DNA of 5,076 bases from Ignavibacteria bacterium. GTDB lineage: Bacteria; Bacteroidota; Ignavibacteria; Ignavibacteriales; Ignavibacteriaceae. Each line of letters begins with the position of its first letter. The first letter of the stretch is position 1. Under the pieces are notes generated by a model. It made no database searches, was not told the origin of the DNA, and was given only the letters and a program-made list of their open reading frames with translations. The position numbers were made by a program, and so were the translations under genes. This document shows positions 1-5,076 of this stretch, piece by piece. Location: positions 1 to 5,076 of the forward strand of contig JAUSIA010000271.1 in the NCBI GenBank assembly GCA_030648225.1, written 5' to 3'.

Positions 1-1016
1 ACTTCATAATCTCTTAAAGCCATAAACGGATGGCTCCAAATTTCTTCGATGCCGCCCTTTTCTTTGCCCATAATCATCGTTCTTTCACCTACAACATCAT
101 AATAATTGTCGGAAGCGAATTGCGAATAGATCATCATCGAATCGAGGTTCCGATTCCAGATTTTTGCCTGAGGAATAACAAGATTTTCGTTGAAGGGAGT
201 AAAAGGTAAGACCTGCAATTTATTGTAATTCCAAAAACGAGGAATTTCATTAAGGTCACTGCCGTTTAAATATTCAAAACAATTTTTTGTGAACAACTGC
301 AGGTGCTGTTTGTTCTGGTTTTCAGGTGAGTAGAAAGTATAGGAACCTATAGCAAGCACTTTGCCTTTTCCAAAATCATATTCAAGAACAAGTTTCGAGT
401 CTTCTTTGAGTGTAATGTATGACCAGTCAACTGCAATCACTTTTCCCTTTGGAATTGATTCACCAAAATAGCCGTTTTGCCGGTTTACCTGATCCTCAAA
501 TGGAGCCCAAATATAAGCACCTCCGAATAATCCATGAAAGATTGGATGTGAGCGAAATGAGTGTAGCCCTAATTTTCTTCCGTAACCTTCATCAACAGCG
601 TTAACATGATTTACCTGCGGTTCGGTTGTTTCCAATCCAAGCGGAACGACTAATTTCATTGCATCAAGTGTTAATAATAATCTTCCGCCATTCTCCAAAA
701 ATATTTTTAATGCCATAATAACTTCAGGATCAATTTCTTCATTTGATAGACTGCTGGAATCCGGACGATGATACCAAATAATAGTAAATCTGTTTAAAAT
801 ATTACTTTCTGATTTGATCTTTGAAAAAGTAACTGATTGAGTTTGTGCAAAATTTTTCTGCAGGAAGTCATAAGCCGCAGCAACTTCCAGATCGGATTGA
901 AAGTTTTTATCCCTGGTTAGAAATCCTACTTCTATATTGGGAATCTCCTGTTGAGCAAATATCGAGATTATGAAGAGTTCCAACAGTAATAAAATTAAAG
1001 TAATCGTTCTAATCAT
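1..1016 (-). CDS. Exported protein with N-terminal class I glutamine-amidotransferase-like domain, partial (3' end outside window)
   Basis: The frame opens at the ATG at 1016-1014 and stays open for 338 codons to the left edge, so only the N-terminal part is visible. Residues 1-21 form a signal peptide (hydrophobic ITLILLLLELFIISIF, then AQ), so the product is exported. Residues about 27-250 look like the flavodoxin-like fold of class I glutamine amidotransferases and ThuA-type proteins: a buried strand (RFTIIWYHRP, 76-85), the turn ENGGRLLLTLDA (108-119), GYGRKLGLHSFRSHPIF (144-160), then GKVIAVDWSY and GKGKVLAIGSY (191-226). The catalytic Cys expected after the GG turn is absent, so an enzymatic amidotransferase role is unlikely. 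Such domains often act as accessory modules in large glycan-related proteins. From about residue 285 another domain begins, with GIEEIWSHPFMALRDYE (322-338) at the edge; from memory this recalls the N-terminal sandwich of large glycosidase-like proteins, which is uncertain. The gene lies 88 bases after the preceding one on the same strand. The ATG has no clear Shine-Dalgarno sequence. Confidence 0.85.
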   Translation of the reverse strand, partial: MIRTITLILLLLELFIISIFAQQEIPNIEVGFLTRDKNFQSDLEVAAAYDFLQKNFAQTQSVTFSKIKSESNILNRFTIIWYHRPDSSSLSNEEIDPEVIMALKIFLENGGRLLLTLDAMKLVVPLGLETTEPQVNHVNAVDEGYGRKLGLHSFRSHPIFHGLFGGAYIWAPFEDQVNRQNGYFGESIPKGKVIAVDWSYITLKEDSKLVLEYDFGKGKVLAIGSYTFYSPENQNKQHLQLFTKNCFEYLNGSDLNEIPRFWNYNKLQVLPFTPFNENLVIPQAKIWNRNLDSMMIYSQFASDNYYDVVGERTMIMGKEKGGIEEIWSHPFMALRDYE

Positions 1017-1038
1017 TATAGTTGTCCATTTTTTCTTG

Positions 1039-1073
1039 GTGTTTCTCCGTGACTCTTCCGTGTTTCTCTGTGA
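1039..1073 (+). repeat. Phased TCYGTG tandem repeats (GTGTTTCTCYGTGA twice)
   Basis: The 14-mer GTGTTTCTCCGTGA (1039-1052) recurs as GTGTTTCTCTGTGA (1060-1073), with 13 of 14 bases identical and a 21-base offset. The shorter core TCYGTG occurs at 1046, 1057 and 1067, spaced 11 and 10 bases, which is about one helical turn. The pattern resembles the TCTCTGTGA-type intergenic repeats that I recall from many bacterial genomes. Whether it is a protein-binding array or a passive dispersed repeat cannot be told from one locus. Confidence 0.7.
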
Positions 1074-1102
1074 AATTCTTTCTTTATACTGAGAATCACA
1101 GA
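1067..1102. repeat. Imperfect inverted repeat (hairpin) just after a stop codon
   Basis: TCTGTGA (1067-1073) is the reverse complement of TCACAGA (1096-1102), and TTCT (1076-1079) pairs with AGAA (1092-1095). This leaves a two-base bulge and a 12-base loop. On the transcript of the minus-strand genes the hairpin would begin two bases after the stop of the 339-residue gene. The stem is AT-rich and is followed by GAAACACGG rather than a U-tract, so it is not a classical intrinsic terminator. It may stabilise the 3' end of the upstream message, or may simply arise from oppositely oriented repeat units. Confidence 0.6.
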
Positions 1103-1113
1103 AATTATTTTAA
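1086..1113 (-). repeat. 28-base direct repeat, copy B, over the stop of the 339-residue gene
   Basis: This copy matches 2123-2150 in 24 of 28 positions. On the plus strand both share ATAC, two variable bases, AGAATCACAG, two variable bases, then ATTATTTTAA. On the coding strand it covers the last two codons (TTA AAA), the TAA stop at 1107-1105 and about 20 bases after it. The offset between copies is 1037 bases, so the pair brackets the 339-residue gene almost exactly. Confidence 0.85.
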
Positions 1114-2124
1114 TAGTTTTCCATTCTCGCTATAAAAATTAAAGTTAAAGACATATCCCCACCATTTATTCAAATGTCCATCTTCATTTAATCCGTCAGC
1201 TTTTGGAAGATGAAAAAACCACCATTTCAAATAATTTCTATGGTAGTCCGGTCCACCCCAGGTTTCGCACGAAACCATACTTTTCTTTCCTCGTAGATCG
1301 GGATAATTCAACCAATTATCTGCACTGCTTTCAACTTCCCGCGGATTATTGTAATCATAATCTTTATTTGCGTTGGGGGGCCAATGGCAAGTTCCAACAG
1401 CAGCAATCCCATTTGATTGCTCAAAATTAGCTGCAAACCTTGCCCAGTTTGTGGTAAGTTTATCTACTTCCCATCCGCCGTAAAAATGTTCCATTGTCGC
1501 TTCAGTACGATGACACAAATTGTGCAGCATTTCAGCAACACTACGCTCGTAACTGAAGCCCATTATAGCGAACGCTTTGCTCGTTTTTATCTTTTCATAC
1601 ACACCACCATTGATATAGAATGCACCTGGACCAGCCATAGCAGATTCCCAGAATCCCATATAAGGAGCACCAAATATCCAAAGCTCATCTATTTCACTAT
1701 TATCTATTTTTTCGATAATGCCATAGTCATCTATTATCTTTGCATAGTCTGAGCCATCAGGCTGATGACAGGTTTCCCTGTTATTCCAGCACTTAAGGAA
1801 TGATTCCGGAGTGTAAACAAATCCATCCTCTTTAACCGGGAATATATCTTCATCAAGCCACTCAACAATTTTATAGTTTATGTAACCACTGCTCACTTCC
1901 CTCAAATCATTAATGTATCCTTCGGCTAATTTTTTCGGATCATTCCAGTTAAGGGCTTCATTTAATCTTTTATTCTCTTTTTGAGGAATGAACGGATTGA
2001 AGTCGATTACCATCACTTTTACCGTCAATGGTGTATTTCCATATTCAGCCGCTTGTGCTTTAACAGAAATTGTTAAAGCTAAAAGAATTACTGTTGTTAA
2101 GATGTTTATATAAAATATTTTCAT
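1105..2124 (-). CDS. Exported 339-residue conserved-type protein of unknown function with HNLCHRTE motif
   Basis: I chose the ATG at 2124-2122 because it gives a compact signal peptide: MKIFYIN, the hydrophobic ILTTVILLALTIS, and cleavage near VKAQA-A (residues 21-26). A GTG at 2136 is in frame but only adds four residues and lies inside the repeat. The mature protein looks compact and globular, rich in Trp, Tyr, Gly and Pro. Dense motifs suggest a conserved active surface: WNDPKKLAEGYINDL (60-74), WIFGAPYMGFWESAMAGPGA (149-168), MLHNLCHRTE (199-208), GTCHWPPN (244-251), and CETWGGPDYHRNYLKWW (286-302). HNLCH has the HxxxH spacing of zinc metallopeptidases followed by a nearby Glu, but Asn replaces the catalytic Glu of HExxH, so peptidase activity is not supported; metal binding is possible. 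There are five Cys after the signal peptide. It has no T9SS sorting domain, although it ends in KLLK like one. I recall similar proteins only as hypotheticals. The gene starts 17 bases after the glycosidase-like gene and is probably co-transcribed with it. Confidence 0.9.
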   Translation of the reverse strand: MKIFYINILTTVILLALTISVKAQAAEYGNTPLTVKVMVIDFNPFIPQKENKRLNEALNWNDPKKLAEGYINDLREVSSGYINYKIVEWLDEDIFPVKEDGFVYTPESFLKCWNNRETCHQPDGSDYAKIIDDYGIIEKIDNSEIDELWIFGAPYMGFWESAMAGPGAFYINGGVYEKIKTSKAFAIMGFSYERSVAEMLHNLCHRTEATMEHFYGGWEVDKLTTNWARFAANFEQSNGIAAVGTCHWPPNANKDYDYNNPREVESSADNWLNYPDLRGKKSMVSCETWGGPDYHRNYLKWWFFHLPKADGLNEDGHLNKWWGYVFNFNFYSENGKLLK

Positions 2125-2150
2125 ACGCAGAATCACAGGGATTATTTTAA
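2123..2150 (-). repeat. 28-base direct repeat, copy A, joining the glycosidase-like stop to the next start
   Basis: On the coding strand this copy contains the last two codons (TTA AAA) and TAA stop of the glycosidase-like gene, then the whole 17-base gap, and ends within the ATG of the 339-residue gene. It differs from the copy at 1086-1113 at four positions, in two adjacent pairs. No Shine-Dalgarno sequence is present between the stop and the ATG, so initiation must be leader-independent, coupled to upstream termination, or of the SD-less type usual in Bacteroidota. Confidence 0.85.
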
Positions 2151-5076
2151 AAGAATCATTTTTTTAGTCTGCATAAAATCACCCGACTTAATTGTGTAGA
2201 AATACATTCCGCTTACAAGGTTTTTAGCATCAAACACTATCGTGGATTCACCTGCAGGTTTGTCTTCATTAAGTAAAACTTTAACTTCTCTTCCAATAAC
2301 ATCAAATACTTTTAATGTTACTTTCTCCTGTTTTACTAATGAAAATTTTATGGTAGTAGAAAGATTGAATGGATTAGGATAATTCTGATATAATTCAAAA
2401 CGTGCAGGAGTTTGATTATCTCTTCTGATAACATCGGATACATTATCCAAATCAATTAACATTCTTGCAACAATCCCCGTCCATATATAAGTGTGAAGCC
2501 AGGAGTCGGATGGTCTTTTAGCATCGCAATAATATGATTCATAAAAGTCGTGGTAATCTTTGAGGACCTGAATTACACCATCGAACAGTCTCTGTGCTAA
2601 AGTGTTTGCCTCGTCAATGTATCCATAATGAAGCAAACCTTTAAAGTTGAAATAATCCCATTCCAGATAAACCGAATGAGCGTCATACCCACCATAGGGA
2701 TCATTGTGAGCTAACAGGGGTATTCCATACGGTCTTCCAAATGTAAATTCATTCATTATTTCCTGCTTTAAATAGTTAGCCTGCTCCTGATTTGCCAAAC
2801 CTGCCCATAACGGGAGTAGTCCTATTTGCTCTTTTCTTTTAAGATCATTCGGGTTCTGGTAAGTAAATGAATGATCTCCTTTCATTACATGATAATAGAA
2901 TTTTGTTTGATCATCCCACATAAATGAATTTATCAGATTTGCTCGCTGTTGTGCACGTTGCTGCCATAAAACCGATTCATCTTCTTTTCCAAGAATGGCA
3001 GCAATCTCTGATAAGGATTTTGCTTCCATTACCAGTTCACAGTTCAGGTCGAGTGCCTCTACTTTATTAGCACTGTGAGGATCCGACCACCCTCCAAGCA
3101 AATCCCAGATCACGTTATAATCCCTCACAGATTCCCAGAACGCGTGCCCGCCCCATTCACATAGTCCATCTCCATCATCATCACGTTCATTTATCCAGAA
3201 GTTATAAAATTCTTCTCCTTTACTATACATCTCGCTAAGAAACGAGGTATCCTTACTTACTTTAAAAATTTCAAGATTCTCAAAACTAAACCATGGGGCA
3301 CTTGAAGAATATTCTCCGGCAAGAAAATTAACCTCATTAAGATATGGACCGGTACGATATGGTATGTATCCCTGAGGCCATTCCGGTCGTGTGTTCATTC
3401 TTTCGGAAAAAACACGCTGCGAATTCTGTGCACTCTCCGGATCCATAAAAGCGTATGAAAGCATGGATAGATTTTCATGAAATACCTGTCCTGCATGTCC
3501 CCATCCCCAGGTCGGTTCTCTTGAATATACATTATAATTATAAGAACACTCTCCTTCGGGAGGAAGCATACACTGCCTTATCAAAGAGAACGCACTCCAG
3601 TACATCATTTCCTCATCCGGATCTGTAAACGTTAAATTTGGTATCTTACTGTATAGTTCTTCATAATCATATACAAATTGTTCAAGATCAACTGCTTTCA
3701 GATTTCTGCAAGCTGAGACTAAACTATCGACGCTACTTTCTGCTTCCGCTACTCCTCTGATTATTCTTAAGTCAGCAGATGAATTCGCATAAATGTTTAA
3801 TTTCTTTTGCACCGCCGCAACTTTTATTTCATCGGTTGGGATAATATTATAAAGCGCGTTATTTACTGCATCGGAAAAAAACATTCTTGAATCGTTCACA
3901 TTTCCTACCTCAATTGAATGTTCGCTGATTTCTCCAGAATCATTTTCAGCAATTACAACATAGCCATATAAGCTATCTGGATTAACTGTCCAATCCCAAT
4001 ATCCACCGCTATTTATTTGATCAGCCAAAAGATCATATCGTCCAGGAGTAAATGCAGTCCGGCGATAAACTGAATAAAGAATACCGGGGACATAAGTCCA
4101 GGAAATTACCGCTACGGTATTATTCTGTGAAAAAGTGGCATCAACATTTTCCGGAATTTGTGGTGAGGAATACGGTTCTAAAAAAATATCCAGATATACA
4201 CCTTCGAGTGAAAGTAGTGAAGGAATTATTCCATATCCGTTACCCTGTTCTATTGTAGCTATACAGGTGAACACTACCTGAAATGAATCACCTTCTGCTA
4301 TCGGAGGATTTTGAAAATTACCAAGCTCACAGCTCTGGAAACCATTACCCGGTATGTTCGGATCAGAATTTCCCCACTTCGGAGCTTCCTCTGTAAGGAT
4401 TTCAGAATTTGAGCCGTTATGATAAATCACCTGCTGTGCTTCAGGTGGTGTATGCATACAAAGTGAATCGTCGGAATGAAATACCTTTCCCCACTCGACA
4501 CAATAATTATCAACATTATTATTTTCCCTAAATCCGGGAGGCGGTATGTCGCCCAAATCCGAATATGCTCCGAAAGAATTTGCAGGTGAATCAATAAGGT
4601 ATGTATCATTCAGATCTTCCTGAAAAGGAACATCATGTCCTAATGTCCATCCATCAGGTCTTTCCTTATGCCGAAAAGTGAATCCATCTTCTTCATTTAA
4701 AAAATAAACATCGGTAATAGTATCATTCGAATGATAGAAAAAGGGATAAATGCTAATTTCAATATCATCACTTCTTTCATTAATAATTTTTATATCTTCA
4801 ACAGCAATACGACTGCTATAAACCAGAAAAAATATCTCCACCCGTAATCCCTCGTAGGGATAAAAATAATATTTGACAAGATCGCTGTATGATGTGGTAA
4901 TTACTGGTTCAGAATAAAATTGATCTAACTTAAAACGAACTTCATTATTTAATTTGAACGCGAGACATAGATTACCGCCGGTATCTGTTTCAAAATTGAT
5001 CCCATTAGAAGGATCGTACCAGATAAACCTGTATCCTTCATCTACAATAAACTCAGAACGATCTATTGCTGCGGCG
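2142..5076 (-). CDS. Secreted GH63/GH37-like (alpha/alpha)6 glycoside hydrolase with FnIII module and T9SS sorting domain, 5' end outside window
   Basis: The frame is open from the right edge to the TAA at 2144-2142, giving 977 visible residues. A GTG at 4841 is internal, because 78 more in-frame codons without a stop lie upstream. Domains in order: an N-terminal beta-sandwich (about 5075-4170), with the strand-like VEIFFLVYSSRIAVEDIKI typical of sandwich domains preceding GH63/GH94-type barrels; a fibronectin type III module (about 4163-3900; ISWTYVPGILYSVYRR, LYGYVVIAEN); an (alpha/alpha)6 barrel (about 3809-2450); and a T9SS type A tail (2408-2145). Barrel motifs include TWGWGHAGQVFHENL, QGYIPYRTGPY, ESVRD, EALDLNCELV, QIGLLPLWAGLA, RPYGIPLLAHNDPYGGYD and FYESYYC. 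By analogy with trehalase and GH63 enzymes, the Asp of ESVRD (3122-3120) would be the general acid and the Glu of FYES (2540-2538) the base. It should hydrolyse an alpha-glycosidic bond outside the cell or at the surface; the substrate is unknown. Several Cys in the sandwich may form disulfides. Confidence 0.88.
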   Translation of the reverse strand, partial: AAAIDRSEFIVDEGYRFIWYDPSNGINFETDTGGNLCLAFKLNNEVRFKLDQFYSEPVITTSYSDLVKYYFYPYEGLRVEIFFLVYSSRIAVEDIKIINERSDDIEISIYPFFYHSNDTITDVYFLNEEDGFTFRHKERPDGWTLGHDVPFQEDLNDTYLIDSPANSFGAYSDLGDIPPPGFRENNNVDNYCVEWGKVFHSDDSLCMHTPPEAQQVIYHNGSNSEILTEEAPKWGNSDPNIPGNGFQSCELGNFQNPPIAEGDSFQVVFTCIATIEQGNGYGIIPSLLSLEGVYLDIFLEPYSSPQIPENVDATFSQNNTVAVISWTYVPGILYSVYRRTAFTPGRYDLLADQINSGGYWDWTVNPDSLYGYVVIAENDSGEISEHSIEVGNVNDSRMFFSDAVNNALYNIIPTDEIKVAAVQKKLNIYANSSADLRIIRGVAEAESSVDSLVSACRNLKAVDLEQFVYDYEELYSKIPNLTFTDPDEEMMYWSAFSLIRQCMLPPEGECSYNYNVYSREPTWGWGHAGQVFHENLSMLSYAFMDPESAQNSQRVFSERMNTRPEWPQGYIPYRTGPYLNEVNFLAGEYSSSAPWFSFENLEIFKVSKDTSFLSEMYSKGEEFYNFWINERDDDGDGLCEWGGHAFWESVRDYNVIWDLLGGWSDPHSANKVEALDLNCELVMEAKSLSEIAAILGKEDESVLWQQRAQQRANLINSFMWDDQTKFYYHVMKGDHSFTYQNPNDLKRKEQIGLLPLWAGLANQEQANYLKQEIMNEFTFGRPYGIPLLAHNDPYGGYDAHSVYLEWDYFNFKGLLHYGYIDEANTLAQRLFDGVIQVLKDYHDFYESYYCDAKRPSDSWLHTYIWTGIVARMLIDLDNVSDVIRRDNQTPARFELYQNYPNPFNLSTTIKFSLVKQEKVTLKVFDVIGREVKVLLNEDKPAGESTIVFDAKNLVSGMYFYTIKSGDFMQTKKMILLK
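2145..2408 (-). other. T9SS type A C-terminal sorting domain coding segment
   Basis: The last 88 residues of the glycosidase-like protein form a Por secretion (type IX) sorting domain. It has FELYQNYPNPFNLSTTIKF, then the beta-strand pattern VTLKVFDVIGREVKVL, the AGESTIVFDAKNLVSGMYFY segment, and a basic end KKMILLK. The usual NPSTTI is NLSTTI here, a single substitution. In this family the tail is recognised by the T9SS translocon at the outer membrane and the cargo is released or anchored on the cell surface. This segment is the strongest taxonomic clue in the window. Confidence 0.93.

Larger units (their letters stand above)
1017..1104. other. Intergenic gap with repeat sequences, no recognisable promoter
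   Basis: This 88-base gap separates the 339-residue gene from the amidotransferase-like gene. It is almost filled by repeat sequence: one copy of the 28-base direct repeat beside the upstream stop codon, an imperfect hairpin, and tandem TCYGTG units. Read on the minus strand, I found no convincing -35/-10 pair and no Bacteroidota-type TTTG/TANNTTTG promoter. There is also no hairpin followed by a T-tract. The gap could be transcribed through, or could hold a promoter or processing site I cannot recognise. Confidence 0.6.

Noticed and set aside
419..604. Short plus-strand open frame
   Set aside because: It is antisense to the amidotransferase-like gene and its product resembles no protein family.
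1009..1029. Six-codon frame (ATG at 1029, TAG at 1009) overlapping the start of the amidotransferase-like gene
   Set aside because: It could in principle couple translation to the ATG at 1016, but it has no ribosome site and such tiny frames arise by chance in AT-rich DNA.
1067..1102. Intrinsic terminator after the 339-residue gene
   Set aside because: The stem is AT-rich and bulged and has no U-tract after it on the minus strand.
1203..1752. Two overlapping plus-strand open frames (1203-1430 and 1417-1752)
   Set aside because: They lie wholly antisense to the 339-residue gene, whose protein has a signal peptide and dense motifs. Their products have no recognisable domain and no start signals.
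2122..2150. Frameshift fusing the glycosidase-like and 339-residue genes
   Set aside because: The first protein ends in a complete T9SS tail and the second begins with its own signal peptide, so they are separate genes.
4052..4258. Short plus-strand open frame
   Set aside because: It is antisense to the FnIII and sandwich coding region and has no features of its own.
4427..4609. Short minus-strand open frame in another phase
   Set aside because: It sits inside the glycosidase sandwich domain in a different frame, and its translation has no domain character.

Overview
The window looks like part of the chromosome of a member of the Bacteroidota/Ignavibacteria-type bacteria. The evidence is AT-rich DNA, the absence of Shine-Dalgarno sequences at the visible starts, and a C-terminal type IX secretion (T9SS) sorting domain with the characteristic YQNYPNPFN motif. 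Calditrichota- or Marinimicrobia-like candidate phyla share that motif, so the phylum is an inference.

All convincing genes lie on the minus strand and are read from the right edge to the left. (1) From the right edge to 2142 is the 3' part of a large exported glycoside-hydrolase-like protein. It has an N-terminal beta-sandwich, a fibronectin type III module, an (alpha/alpha)6 barrel of the GH63/GH37 (MGH1-like) kind and a T9SS sorting tail. Its frame stays open to the window edge, so the GTG at 4841 is not the real start. (2) After 17 bases comes a 339-residue protein with a signal peptide, from an unnamed family with many dense conserved-looking motifs, including HNLCHRTE. (3) After an 88-base gap comes the N-terminal part of a third exported protein, which runs off the left edge. 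It has a class I glutamine-amidotransferase-like (flavodoxin-like) domain followed by the beginning of another domain.

The spacing and common orientation suggest one transcription unit of three exported proteins, probably concerned with an external carbohydrate or glycoconjugate. The substrate cannot be read from the sequence.

The most unusual structure is a 28-base direct repeat (24 of 28 identical), present at 2123-2150 and 1086-1113. Each copy covers the last codons and stop of one gene (both proteins end in LLK) and the bases that follow, so the repeats bracket the middle gene like a cassette. The gap between the middle and last genes also holds phased TCYGTG repeats and an imperfect hairpin, suggesting a dispersed intergenic repeat family.
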